From: JBNNGK01 sp050268245
Lineage (GTDB): Bacteria > Pseudomonadota > Gammaproteobacteria > Enterobacterales > Enterobacteriaceae
DNA: 64,000 bases
NCBI RefSeq assembly: GCF_050268245.1
Contig: NZ_JBNNGK010000004.1
Coordinates: 124,001-188,000, forward strand
Direction of reading: 5' to 3'
Made by a program: the position numbers and the translations under genes. Below are positions 8,681 to 17,632 of this stretch, piece after piece; the stretch's first letter is position 1, and each line of letters opens with the position of its first letter. A model generated the notes under the pieces. That model made no database searches and had not been told where the DNA came from. It was given only the letters and a program-made list of their open reading frames with translations.

Positions 8681-9928
8681 TTACAGGCTGGCGGTCGGCG
8701 TTGGCGTCACGCCGCCGCTGTGGCGTTTGGTGATAAAGAGCGCCACCAGCGTGAGCCAGCACAGACCGCTCAGCAGATTAAACAGGTTGAACGAAGCGCT
8801 GCCGCCCCAACTGTAAGCGACTTTCGCCAGCTCAATGCCGAGGGTAAACACCAACATACTCAGCATGCCCATGGTGGCGGAAACGGTGCCTTTACTGACG
8901 TTGCTTGAGAACAGCGTCAGACGATAAAGCCCCGCGTTAGCCAGGCCGATACCGTAAGCGTATAAACTCAGTCCGGCGGTCATCCACAAATAAGCATGGG
9001 CAGAGAACTGTGTCGCCAGCGCGGCAACCAGTAGACCGATCATCATCGGGCCTGCGCCCAGTTTGATCAGATGCTCAACGCGATGCTTGCCGGTCAGCCG
9101 TGCCAGCGTCAGGTTGCCAAAAATCAGCGCGCCAAATACCGGGATCTGTAACATCCCGTACTCCAGCGTCGAGAGTGCTTCACCGCTGATTAAAATCACC
9201 GGCGATTGGGCAATCCATGCCAGCAGCGGCAGGCTGGCAAAACCGATCGCCAATGCGCCACACATAAAGCGACGGTTCGTCAGCACTTGGCGATAGTCGC
9301 GCCACAGATTCGCGATGGACAGTGCTTCACCTTGTAAGGTGGCCGTTTCGGGCATGGCTTTCCAGAGGCCGACGAAAGCCAGCGCAGCCAATGCGGCAAA
9401 CAGCACGAACATACTCTGCCACGGCGCGACATGGATCAGCGCGGCACCGGCCAATGGCCCGAGCAGCGGCGCGATCAACGCCACATTGGCCATTAACGCG
9501 GTGATTTTTATGCAGACCGCCTCTTCGAACGATTCTTGAATGGTGGCGTAACCGACCGCGCCGATAAAGCACAGCCCAATCCCCTGTAAGAAGCGCATAA
9601 AGATAAACTGCTCGATGGTATTCACCAGCAAAATGGCCAGACAGGCGACGACAAAAAATGCCACGCCAGCCAGCATCACCGGTCGGCGGCCGCGCCGATC
9701 CGACAGTGGCCCGAGCAACCATTGCAGAAACATACCACCGGCCAGATAGGCGGTCATCGAGGTAGGCACCCACTCGACTCCGGCGTTGAAATCCGCAATA
9801 ACCGCCAGCATACCGGGCTGAATCATATCGTTGCCGATATAAGCTGCGAACTCGAATAGCACCAGACACAGGGGGAACAACAGTGCCTTGCGACCCAAAC
9901 GGGCGGCAGGGGGTAACGTAGTTTTCAT
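8681..9928 (-). CDS. mdfA: MdfA-type multidrug efflux MFS transporter
   Basis: A 415-residue, 12-helix inner-membrane drug/proton antiporter. The start chosen is the ATG giving MKTTLPPAARLGRKALLFP, which lines up with E. coli MdfA; the frame is open further upstream but that part has no membrane-protein character. Glu26 and Asp34 in helix 1 (VLFEFAAYIGNDM), the residues needed for proton and cation handling in MdfA, are both present. So are WVPTSMTAYLAGGMFLQW and the GPLSDRRGRRPVM loop motif. It is divergent from wecH across 227 bp. Confidence 0.9.
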   Translation of the reverse strand: MKTTLPPAARLGRKALLFPLCLVLFEFAAYIGNDMIQPGMLAVIADFNAGVEWVPTSMTAYLAGGMFLQWLLGPLSDRRGRRPVMLAGVAFFVVACLAILLVNTIEQFIFMRFLQGIGLCFIGAVGYATIQESFEEAVCIKITALMANVALIAPLLGPLAGAALIHVAPWQSMFVLFAALAALAFVGLWKAMPETATLQGEALSIANLWRDYRQVLTNRRFMCGALAIGFASLPLLAWIAQSPVILISGEALSTLEYGMLQIPVFGALIFGNLTLARLTGKHRVEHLIKLGAGPMMIGLLVAALATQFSAHAYLWMTAGLSLYAYGIGLANAGLYRLTLFSSNVSKGTVSATMGMLSMLVFTLGIELAKVAYSWGGSASFNLFNLLSGLCWLTLVALFITKRHSGGVTPTPTASL

Positions 9929-10155
9929 AGTAATGTACTGACAAAAAAGGAGAAATAGGGAACTGCCAGGGCGGGAGGCGCAATCTGAGCGAGTTGTGGC
10001 GGCTATTTTGCCGTCAATGGTTAACCTGCGCAAGAGTCCGTGCTTATTTAAGCACAATCTGATATTCCGCCCAGGGGTTGTGATGATGTGGCACAGGCTA
10101 TACCCTGACTTTTTGCCGTGTACTACGCCCCTAATCAGCCCGATAACGAGGTGGA

Positions 10156-11148
10156 ATGAGTAATAAAATAGGGTGGATCGATAACTTGCGTGCGGTGGCA
10201 TGCATGATGGTGGTGATGATCCACGCCACCACCTACTACCTGACCACCCCCGCGCTATTGGATGAACCAATTTGGCATAGCGCGAACGTGCTGAATGCGT
10301 TGTCACGGGTGGCGGTGCCGCTGTTTTTTATGATTTCCGGTTTTCTGTTTTTTGGTGAACGGAGCGCCAACAGAAAGCACTTTATCCGCATTGGCTGCTG
10401 CATTCTGTTTTACAGTGCGATCGCACTGATCTACATCGCCTGTTTTACTGGGATCGGTTTTTGGCCCTCATTACGCAATATCCTGCTGAAACCGGTGTTT
10501 TATCACCTGTGGTTTTTCTATGCCATTGTGACTATCTACCTGCTTTCGCCGCTGATTAACGTTAAACCGGTATCAGGGCGCTATCTGGCGGTGGCGCTGG
10601 TGATCTTGGCGCTGATCGCAAATCCCGGTACGCCGTCGCTTACTGTTGAGACGGTTCACCTGCTGCCGGTTAATTTGTATATCGTCGGCGATACCTTCTA
10701 TTACATACTGTACGCCTTGGCTGGCCGGGCGATTGGCATGATGAATACCCAACGCCGCGGGCTCACGCTGTTGGCGGGAGGGGCCTTTGTCGTCAGCGTG
10801 GTGTTGATCGTGTTGGGCACGCGAAACCAAACGCAAGTCAACGGTAACTTCGCCGATACCTATTACATCTACAGCGGCCCGCTGGTGTTTATCGCCGCGG
10901 TTGCGCTGCTGGTGTGGTTCAAAAACGGTTTGTCGCAGCCGATCGGTTGGTTGGGTTGTTTTTCCCGGCATTCGCTGGCGATTTACGGGTTTCACGCCAT
11001 CATCGTCAACCTGATGCGCAATCAAGGGTGGGTTATCAGCGCATATCCGCTGCTGGATGTTTTCTGGGTGTTTGGTATGGCGCTGGGGTTAAGCCTGCTC
11101 CTTTCTCTTGGCTTGCAGAAAATCGATAAACGGCGTCTGGTGTCTTAG
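10156..11148 (+). CDS. wecH: Enterobacterial common antigen O-acetyltransferase WecH
   Basis: A 330-residue multi-pass inner-membrane acyltransferase (acyltransferase-3 family). The sequence follows E. coli WecH (YiaH) closely: WIDNLRAVACMMVVMIHATT at the N-terminus, with the family histidine, then SRVAVPLFFMISGFLFFGERSA, KPVFYHLWFFYAI, and FSRHSLAIYGFHA near the C-terminus, ending IDKRRLVS. The E. coli enzyme adds acetyl groups to ECA. AACGAGGTGGA provides the ribosome site. The 3' end overlaps the convergent GlxA-type regulator gene by 4 bp. Confidence 0.92.
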   Translation: MSNKIGWIDNLRAVACMMVVMIHATTYYLTTPALLDEPIWHSANVLNALSRVAVPLFFMISGFLFFGERSANRKHFIRIGCCILFYSAIALIYIACFTGIGFWPSLRNILLKPVFYHLWFFYAIVTIYLLSPLINVKPVSGRYLAVALVILALIANPGTPSLTVETVHLLPVNLYIVGDTFYYILYALAGRAIGMMNTQRRGLTLLAGGAFVVSVVLIVLGTRNQTQVNGNFADTYYIYSGPLVFIAAVALLVWFKNGLSQPIGWLGCFSRHSLAIYGFHAIIVNLMRNQGWVISAYPLLDVFWVFGMALGLSLLLSLGLQKIDKRRLVS

Positions 11149-12053
11149 TTTTCAGCCCAGCGCTGTTGTGCGCGTCGGAGCTGTCGTGCCGAAGAGAATC
11201 CCGCAGTCAGTGCCGCTTTTTCTACCCCATAGCCCTGTTGCAAGTGTTGTTGGGCGACGGCCAGACGTAATTGTTCGTGATATTCACGCACGCTAATCCC
11301 AATGTGATGGCGGAACAGGCGTGCTAAATGACGACTGCTCACGTGGGCTTTTTTGGCGACGGATGGCACAGACCACGCCACCTCAGGCTCGGCGGCCATC
11401 ACATCCTGTGCGCGATGCACCGCTGGATGAAGATGATTACGATAGCGCAGCCACGGCGACAATTGCGGGTCGTCACCCGAACGGCGAAAATAGATCACCA
11501 TTTCGCGTGCGACCTCCAGCGCGGCGTGCGCCCCACAATCGCGATTGATCAAGTGCAAAGCCAGATCGATGCCCGCAGTGACCCCGGCGCTGGTATAGGC
11601 GTTGCGATCCTCGACAAAGATACGATTTTCCTTCACCCACGCGGCTGGTGCCAACTGGCGCAACCGATCGATAAGGCTATGATGTGTGGTGCAATGATAG
11701 CCATCCAGTAAACCCGCTTGGGCGGCTAACAGGGCGCCGGAACAGATACACACCAACGTCAGGCGCTGCGCCTGTAACGCAGGTTGTAACCCTGCCAGCC
11801 ACTGCATGGCGGCTTCATCAGCGCCGTGTTCTGCACCGGCTATCCCCGGTACGACCACAACAGCACCGTTTTCTAACTGAGTAGGCAGTGGCTGCAATTG
11901 GCTCAGTGTTATGCCGATTGAGCAGGTTACCTGTGGCTGTGGGCTGATGTAATGCAACACAAATTGCCCGCTGAGCCGTAGCGTTTCTGCCGGGCCGCTG
12001 ACATCCAACGACAAGACGTTCGGCAACATCAGAAAGTAGACGGTTTTGGTCAT
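11145..12053 (-). CDS. GlxA-family transcriptional regulator (DJ-1/PfpI plus AraC DNA-binding domain)
   Basis: A 302-residue regulator. Residues ~1-170 form a DJ-1/PfpI-like sensor (FLMLPNVLSLDVSGPAETL, VVVPGIAG, and LVCICSGALLAAQAGLLDG with the elbow cysteine). Residues ~215-300 carry two AraC helix-turn-helix motifs (KKAHVSSRHLARLFRHHIG). It starts 2 bp after the stop of the cysteine hydrolase gene, so the two are one transcription unit. It probably controls that unit in response to a small molecule; the ligand cannot be read from the sequence. Confidence 0.88.
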   Translation of the reverse strand: MTKTVYFLMLPNVLSLDVSGPAETLRLSGQFVLHYISPQPQVTCSIGITLSQLQPLPTQLENGAVVVVPGIAGAEHGADEAAMQWLAGLQPALQAQRLTLVCICSGALLAAQAGLLDGYHCTTHHSLIDRLRQLAPAAWVKENRIFVEDRNAYTSAGVTAGIDLALHLINRDCGAHAALEVAREMVIYFRRSGDDPQLSPWLRYRNHLHPAVHRAQDVMAAEPEVAWSVPSVAKKAHVSSRHLARLFRHHIGISVREYHEQLRLAVAQQHLQQGYGVEKAALTAGFSSARQLRRAQQRWAEN

Positions 12054-12055
12054 GA

Positions 12056-12607
12056 CTAATCCTGAGTGAGTTGCGCCAGTGCGGCATCTACGCTGGCGAT
12101 GCGGGCGAAACGATCGACCAGCACCGTCTCAGTATGCCGCTTGAGTTGCTCGGTGGTAAAGAGTTCACCGTCTGGATGACGCATAGGAAAGGTCAGTGTC
12201 GCTTCGGTAATAAAGGTGACCTGATAGCCTAAATCGGCCGCCACTCGCGTCGTGGTTTCGCAGCATTGTTCGGTACGGATACCGGCGATCAGCAAATGCT
12301 GAATATTCTTTTCGCGTAGCCAGTCCGTCAACCCGGATTCAGTCAGTGCATTGTGAACCTGTTTATGGACGGTGACATCGGCCTGATGGCTGAGGAAAGG
12401 CAGACGCTTGACCCAACCGGACGCCAATGAAAACGGCCCTTGCGGTGCAACGTGAAAAACATCCACCAGCGGTATCCCCTGCTGTTGGCAACCCGTAATC
12501 AATCGTTGTAGGTTGGCCTCAAACATGGGCAAATCGTCTTCTTGCCAGAACGAACAGTGTTGGAATGATTGTTGAACATCGATAATTAACAGTGCGCTAT
12601 GTGACAT
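12056..12607 (-). CDS. Isochorismatase-family cysteine hydrolase
   Basis: A 183-residue cytoplasmic hydrolase of the isochorismatase/nicotinamidase superfamily. The start was set at MSHSALLIIDVQQSF because GGAGG precedes it and the family's catalytic Asp motif (LLIIDVQ) then falls at the N-terminus. The catalytic cysteine region reads IAGIRTEQCCETTTR, with a double Cys where the family usually has CV. The lysine expected in this family probably comes from the segment ending in GWVKRL. The substrate is unknown; the neighbouring amidohydrolase and GlxA regulator suggest breakdown of an amide or heterocycle. Confidence 0.85.
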   Translation of the reverse strand: MSHSALLIIDVQQSFQHCSFWQEDDLPMFEANLQRLITGCQQQGIPLVDVFHVAPQGPFSLASGWVKRLPFLSHQADVTVHKQVHNALTESGLTDWLREKNIQHLLIAGIRTEQCCETTTRVAADLGYQVTFITEATLTFPMRHPDGELFTTEQLKRHTETVLVDRFARIASVDAALAQLTQD

Positions 12608-12706
12608 TTTTGGCCTCCGGTGATAAAGATACGACCCCATACTGCGTGGTTTATCGCTATCGAAGAAGGCCAAAAACGGCCATGATGCAGACATCAGCGG
12701 ACTAGC

Positions 12707-14101
12707 TTAACCGTTGCTGACACTGCCGTACACTAAGCGCCCCTGATGGAAGGTGGCGCTGCGTGGTGGCAGGCGAGCCACCGCTTCGGCAGAGCAACTG
12801 GCGTTAACCAGAACGAAGCTGGCCTTGTCACCCACCTGCGGCCAGACACGTTGCCCCGCATCATTCAATGGCAAAACATTACCGGTGGCGATCGCCAGCG
12901 CGCGTGACAGGTGGAACTCGTCTGATCCACGATATAACTGAGCATAAAGATTGGCCTTTTCCAGCATGTCGCCGCTGCCGAATGGCGACCAGTGGTCGAC
13001 CACGCTATCGGTTCCGGTCATCACAAATACCCCTTTTTCCGACAGTTGCGGCAGTGGCATCATCAGGCCACCGATCGGCACCGTGGAGGCAACAGAAATG
13101 TGCTGAGCGGCCAGACGGGCGGCGGTGTCTGCCAACTGGCTGGGGTTCAGCGTGGTGAGCGCAAAGGCATGGCTGAGAGTCACTTTACCGCGCAGTGCCG
13201 GGTTATTCTCCACGGTTTCAATCATATAATTGATCGCCGCCATCCCCGATGGACTGGTTTCATGCAGATGAATATCGACGCCTTTGCCGCTGTCGAGGGC
13301 AATCTGGAACATGGCATCGAGTGATTTTTCCATCGCGCCGTCAACGTGAGTCGGATCCAGACCGCCCACGTAGTGTACGCCCATCTGCATCGCTTCACGC
13401 ATCAGGCCATCCACCTTCGAGTGCAGCAAGCCGTGCTGCGGGAAGGCGACGATCTCGCAGCTAAAATCATCACGGTGGTTCTCTAGCGCACGTTGCAGGT
13501 GCTCGAGACTTTTCAAGCCGCTCACCGGATCGATATTACAATGGCTACGTGCCACGGTACTGCCTTTCGACTGCAACAGGGCGATCAGCCCTTCTGCCCG
13601 CTGCTGTGAGGTGGGTAATAACGTTGGGATCAATGTCTGTTCCAACGCAATCATGTCCATGATGGTTTTACCCTGACGTGGGCGCGGTGCCTGCCACGGG
13701 CCGCCGTAAAAGGTCTTATCGAGATGGATATGCATATCGCGCAGGGGCGGCAGAAGTAGATGGCCATGGGCTGGGTAGCGTGGCAAGCGGCTGTCCAGCA
13801 CGGCGTTGGCAGGATGGATCGCGGCGATTTTCCCCTCGTTGATTTCCAACGTGTAGCGTGCGGTGCGGGTGCCAATGATCGCGTCGTCTTGGTACTCGAA
13901 GCCGTCTTCCAAGCGAACGTCGCTCAGTAAGTAATGTCGCTCGGTCAACGTCATGGGTTTGGCGTGTGCGTCGCCGGCGGCAGTGGTGATGGGGGCGGCT
14001 TGGGCAACGCCACCGGTGAGGCCGATCACCGCGCAGGCGGTAGTGAGTTTGCCGGTTTGACTGAGAAAGGCTCTGCGGCTCTGTTGTTGGTTATTTTCCA
14101 C
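12707..14101 (-). CDS. Exported (Tat) amidohydrolase, cytosine-deaminase-like
   Basis: A 464-residue metal-dependent hydrolase. The N-terminus is a twin-arginine signal (SRRAFLSQTG, then a hydrophobic stretch ending AQAAP), so export of the folded enzyme to the periplasm is predicted. The body has the amidohydrolase TIM-barrel signs: HGHLLLPPLRDMHIHLDKTF with the metal-binding HxH, ARSHCNIDP, DIHLHETSPSG, LSHAFAL, and GTDSVVDHWSPFG with the late Asp. This order resembles cytosine deaminase/CodA-type enzymes. A Tat-exported member is unusual, because CodA itself is cytoplasmic. It lies upstream of the cysteine hydrolase on the same strand, 99 bp apart. Confidence 0.82.
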   Translation of the reverse strand: MENNQQQSRRAFLSQTGKLTTACAVIGLTGGVAQAAPITTAAGDAHAKPMTLTERHYLLSDVRLEDGFEYQDDAIIGTRTARYTLEINEGKIAAIHPANAVLDSRLPRYPAHGHLLLPPLRDMHIHLDKTFYGGPWQAPRPRQGKTIMDMIALEQTLIPTLLPTSQQRAEGLIALLQSKGSTVARSHCNIDPVSGLKSLEHLQRALENHRDDFSCEIVAFPQHGLLHSKVDGLMREAMQMGVHYVGGLDPTHVDGAMEKSLDAMFQIALDSGKGVDIHLHETSPSGMAAINYMIETVENNPALRGKVTLSHAFALTTLNPSQLADTAARLAAQHISVASTVPIGGLMMPLPQLSEKGVFVMTGTDSVVDHWSPFGSGDMLEKANLYAQLYRGSDEFHLSRALAIATGNVLPLNDAGQRVWPQVGDKASFVLVNASCSAEAVARLPPRSATFHQGRLVYGSVSNG

Positions 14102-14248
14102 GTTACGTTCCTTATCCAGAGGTGAACTGCTGCCAATACAGCCACTAATCTAAAAAAGGAATCTCAGGGTTGGCAGTGACATTTCTCACTGGTGATTATT
14201 CGATTTGGTAATAATAGGGCGAATAGGCACTGGATGGATTGGCCGGAA

Positions 14249-15104
14249 TCAGACCAACTGGCAAAACGCCGTGAGCCGCTGGGCCAGCGCACCGGTAGCG
14301 GCGGGGGCACTGTCGCGGTAATACAATGCCAGCTCGAAATCGTTAACCGGCGCTAAGCCCTCGGCCGCGCCGAGCACGCGGTGGCTCGGCAAGCGGCAAC
14401 TCGCAGGTAACAGCGTGACGCCCAATCCGGCGGCAGAGGCGGCCGTCAGTGCCGCTAGGCTGGCGCTGCTATAACCAATCCGCCAGCGTTTGCCTAGCGT
14501 ATCCAGCGCCTGACACAACATGTCGCGGTACAAGCCGTTAAGCGGAAATACCGCCAAGGGAACCGGGGATTGCTCAATGGCCGGAAAGGTTTGGCTATCC
14601 AACCACAACAACGGTTCTGGCCGTGCTGCACGTGGCGGTTGTTTGCGACGCTGTTTGACCAAGATCAGATCCAACTCCTCACGGGCGTAGGCATAATGCA
14701 GGTCGGCGCTTAGCCCGCTGGTGACGTCCAGCCGTAAGTGGGGATGTTCCCGGCTGAACTCAGCCAGCAGTTCGGTGGTGGGCACCGCAAAATCTTCTGG
14801 CATACCCAGCCGCAACACACCGTCGCGCCAGATGCCGGTCAGTGCGTCGTGTGCTTCTTCGTTCAACGCAATAATGCGCCGGGCATAGCTCAGTAACTTC
14901 ACCCCCTCTTCGGTGAGTAATACCTGGTGCGATGAACGCTCAAACAGCGGCTTACCGAGCATCTCTTCCAGCCGGCGCACCTGTTGACTGACGGTTGACT
15001 GGGATAAACACACCCGCTCAGCGGCGCGGGTAAAGCTGCTGCTGTCGCAGACCGCGACAAAGCTGAGCAATAACTGCGGATTAAACATCGGATAGCGATT
15101 CATT
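14249..15104 (-). CDS. LysR-family transcriptional regulator
   Basis: A protein of about 284 residues with an N-terminal winged helix (LLLSFVAVCDSSSFTRAAERVCLSQSTVSQQVRRLEE) and a substrate-binding effector domain. Three in-frame ATGs are possible (15121, 15104, 15089); I chose 15104 because GTGGGAAA precedes it. It is divergent from the CynX-type transporter gene across about 170 bp and is likely to control it. It is also upstream of the amidohydrolase on the same strand. Confidence 0.87.
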
Positions 15105-15274
15105 TTCCCACTGCTGAGCATTTTATTATTTAATTTTTCAATACTAACGGGGTTGTCTACAGTAGTGCAACGTGCCGGGTGGCATCAAAACCGCCACTGT
15201 GACGGCGAACAGGTTATGACTCATATTCAGGAAGAAACCGTGATCAATTATTTTGTTTATCCGCTGGCCGTGCG

Positions 15275-16450
15275 ATGAGCGTACGCCGTTGGTTCAACCC
15301 GCTATTGTGGGCACTGGTGCTGATTGGTTTGAATATGCGGCCGCTGCTGACCTCGATTGGCCCATTGTTACCCACCTTGCGTCAGGCAACCGGGCTCAGT
15401 TTTGCGGGTGCCGCATTACTGACCACCTTACCGGTGTTAATGATGGGGTTGATGGCTTTGGCGGGTGGGGCGATCAACCGGCTGTGCAGCGAACGCATGA
15501 GCGTGTTGTTGAGCCTGTTAGCAATAGGTTTCGGGGCGTTGTGGCGTGAGCTGGCACCGGGTAGCGTGCAATTGTTGTTGAGCGCGGTGCTGGGCGGATT
15601 AGGTATCGGCGTGATACAGGCGGTGATGCCCGGCATTATCAAGCAGCATTTCCTCAAGCAGATGGCGCTGGTGGCGGGGTTATGGTCGGCTGCGCTGATG
15701 GGCGGCGGCGGGCTGGGTGCAGCCATTACGCCATGGTTAATGACGGGCGCTGACGATTGGCACCGTGCCTTGGCGTGGTGGGCGGCACCGGCGTTGGTGG
15801 CACTGATCATCTGGTGGCGAGTGAGCCGCGGGCTTAGCCGTTTGTCCCCCGCCGCCGCGGGGCAGGCGGTTAATTTATTCCGCAATCCGCGCGCCTGGCT
15901 GTTGGGGCTCTATTTTGGCTTGATTAACGGCGGTTATACCAGCCTGATTGCCTGGCTGCCGCCTTACTATATGCAATTAGGTTGGCAGGCGCAGGCCAGC
16001 GGTGCCTTACTGGCGTTGATGACGGCCGGTCAGGTGGCCGGGGCATTATTGCTGCCCGCATTGGCGCGCTCACACGACAGGCGGCCACTGTTATTACTCG
16101 CGCTGGTAATGCAGTTGGCCGGGTTTATTGGTTTGATTTATCAGCCTAACAGCGTGCCGTGGTTGTGGGCGCTACTGTCTGGCGTAGGGCTGGGGGGCGC
16201 TTTTCCTCTGTGCTTGGTATTGGCGCTGGACCATCTTACGCACCCGGCCGCAGCGGGGAGGTTAGTCGCGTTTATGCAGGGCATCGGTTTTTTACTGGCG
16301 GGAGTAACGCCGTATATTTCCGGTTTGCTGCGTGATTACAGCGGTGGGTTTGAACTGGATTGGCAAATCCATGCGCTGCTGGTGGTGGGGTTGCTCGTGA
16401 TGACCTGGCGCTTCCATCCGCACAGCTACCGACGCGCCTTTAGTGAATAA
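15275..16450 (+). CDS. CynX/NimT-family MFS transporter
   Basis: A 391-residue, 12-helix inner-membrane carrier. The N-terminus (LNMRPLLTSIGPLLPTLRQATGLSFAGAALLTTLPVLMMGL) is the typical opening of the cyanate/2-nitroimidazole transporter family. IIKQHF and the GGGYTSLIAWLPPYY-like helix 7 segment also fit. The substrate within this family cannot be told from the sequence. No cyanase gene is nearby, which argues against a cyanate role. It is paired with the divergent LysR gene. Confidence 0.85.
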   Translation: MSVRRWFNPLLWALVLIGLNMRPLLTSIGPLLPTLRQATGLSFAGAALLTTLPVLMMGLMALAGGAINRLCSERMSVLLSLLAIGFGALWRELAPGSVQLLLSAVLGGLGIGVIQAVMPGIIKQHFLKQMALVAGLWSAALMGGGGLGAAITPWLMTGADDWHRALAWWAAPALVALIIWWRVSRGLSRLSPAAAGQAVNLFRNPRAWLLGLYFGLINGGYTSLIAWLPPYYMQLGWQAQASGALLALMTAGQVAGALLLPALARSHDRRPLLLLALVMQLAGFIGLIYQPNSVPWLWALLSGVGLGGAFPLCLVLALDHLTHPAAAGRLVAFMQGIGFLLAGVTPYISGLLRDYSGGFELDWQIHALLVVGLLVMTWRFHPHSYRRAFSE

Positions 16451-16806
16451 TTGCGGCTCCTTATAGTGTGATTGCCTGACTGAGCTTATCCAATAATAGT
16501 GGACACGGCACTAAGTGGGTAAGCTCAGCTCAAGACCTTACTGTAAGACACACCGAGCTGATCTCATTCATTAAATAATGGTGATTTTTGCACTAAATTT
16601 TATAGATGCCGTATTATGGAAATTATATTTATTCATACGCTGAGTGTATTGTCGTTAAACGTAACGAATTAATTATTGTTTAAGTCATGAGAATTGCTTG
16701 TTAATAATTTATACACATAGGTCAGACGATTTCGCTGAAAAACTGTTTCAACTCAACTACTGTTAGAGTTAACATGATTTAATCCGTACTAAAGTAGGGT
16801 TAACTG
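16451..16806. other. Intergenic region with an inverted repeat
   Basis: 356 bp without a gene. GC content drops sharply here, marking the edge of an AT-rich block. A 12-bp inverted repeat, CTGAGCTTATCC (16480-16491) and GGGTAAGCTCAG (16517-16528, one G-U pair), has a 25-nt spacer. It may end the transporter transcript or be a scar of inserted DNA, but there is no T-run after it. The promoter of the Hcp-linked trio is presumably between 16560 and 16800. Confidence 0.5.
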
Positions 16807-17253
16807 ATGGATACAGTAGAACAACTCAACGGAACGTATTTTTATGATGGTTCATCCAACTTGAGTGCAGGGGAGTTATTCTTCTGGGTCATGGTTGACG
16901 AAACATTAGATCATTTCGGCATTACAGATATAGCAGCAGTCACTGGAATTTATCTTGGATCTAACAGTGTTAGCGTTGCTGGGAAGTTTGCGGGAGCAAC
17001 CCCGGGAAGCTCTGTAGCATCTATCTATTCTAGAAGACTATTTCGAGGGCGAATGATGCCCGTAAGATTACCGACATGGATCGGTTTTCCTCCTAATGCA
17101 AAAAGAGTAATGACGCAAAGACTCGGTACTTTTGTGGGTCGAAGCATTCCTTTAGTCGGATGGGTTATATTGGCTGCTGATGTATCGATTATTTCCTTTA
17201 AAGCGGTCAATAAATATAACATCATCGCGAATCCTTCTGACCGTCTCTGGTAG
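16807..17253 (+). CDS. Hydrophobic protein of an Hcp-linked trio, candidate T6SS effector
   Basis: 148 residues, family not recognised. It begins with an acidic part (GELFFWVMVDETLDHFGITDIAAVTGIYLGSNSV...), has Gly/Ala/Ser-rich stretches (AGKFAGATPGSS), a basic central part (RRLFRGRMMPVRLPTW) and one clear hydrophobic helix near residues 118-138 (IPLVGWVILAADVSIISF). It carries no signal peptide. It is followed 7 bp later by a DUF1493 gene and then hcp. Small amphipathic or membrane-active toxins placed with an immunity gene and hcp are a known T6SS layout, so an effector role is plausible but unproven. Confidence 0.55.
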   Translation: MDTVEQLNGTYFYDGSSNLSAGELFFWVMVDETLDHFGITDIAAVTGIYLGSNSVSVAGKFAGATPGSSVASIYSRRLFRGRMMPVRLPTWIGFPPNAKRVMTQRLGTFVGRSIPLVGWVILAADVSIISFKAVNKYNIIANPSDRLW

Positions 17254-17260
17254 GTGCTAT

Positions 17261-17617
17261 ATGAGCAATTCAGATAGCTTAGAACAGCAGGTATTGAACT
17301 GGTATAACAAAAACTGGAATGGGCGTGTTTTCCCATTTTTCAGGAAGCCAGCGTTGACACTGGAAATGAGTCTATCTACGGGTAAATACCCCTGGGCTGA
17401 TGAAGATGCAATGGAAATCATTGACCAGTATTTTTTGACGTTCAAAGTAGATAGAGCAAATTTTACATTCAGAAAATATTGGCCCAATGAAGAAACTTTC
17501 ATGCCACTTAACTGTTTACGCTCGAAAGAGGATAAATGGGAGTGGAAAGAACCAGAACCATTAACCCTGAAAATGCTTGTAGAATCAGCTAAGGCTGGCT
17601 ATTGGCTTTATGATTAA
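17261..17617 (+). CDS. DUF1493-family protein, candidate immunity protein
   Basis: 118 residues. The start ATG at 17261 follows AGGTG and lies 7 bp after the upstream stop; longer in-frame starts would overlap the upstream gene. The sequence shows the DUF1493 pattern: LTLEMSLSTG..PWADEDAMEIIDQYF, then FTFRKYWPNE and the ending LKMLVESAKAGYWLYD. It has no signal peptide or membrane segment. The molecular function of the domain is not established to my knowledge. Its position between a small hydrophobic protein and hcp suggests immunity or an adaptor role. Confidence 0.72.
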   Translation: MSNSDSLEQQVLNWYNKNWNGRVFPFFRKPALTLEMSLSTGKYPWADEDAMEIIDQYFLTFKVDRANFTFRKYWPNEETFMPLNCLRSKEDKWEWKEPEPLTLKMLVESAKAGYWLYD

Positions 17618-17632
17618 AAGGAATTTATCACG

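Noticed and set aside
9929..10306. Longer N-terminus for the MdfA-type transporter
   Set aside because: The extra ~125 codons are not membrane-like, cross the promoter region of wecH, and the shorter start aligns with MdfA, including Glu26 and Asp34.
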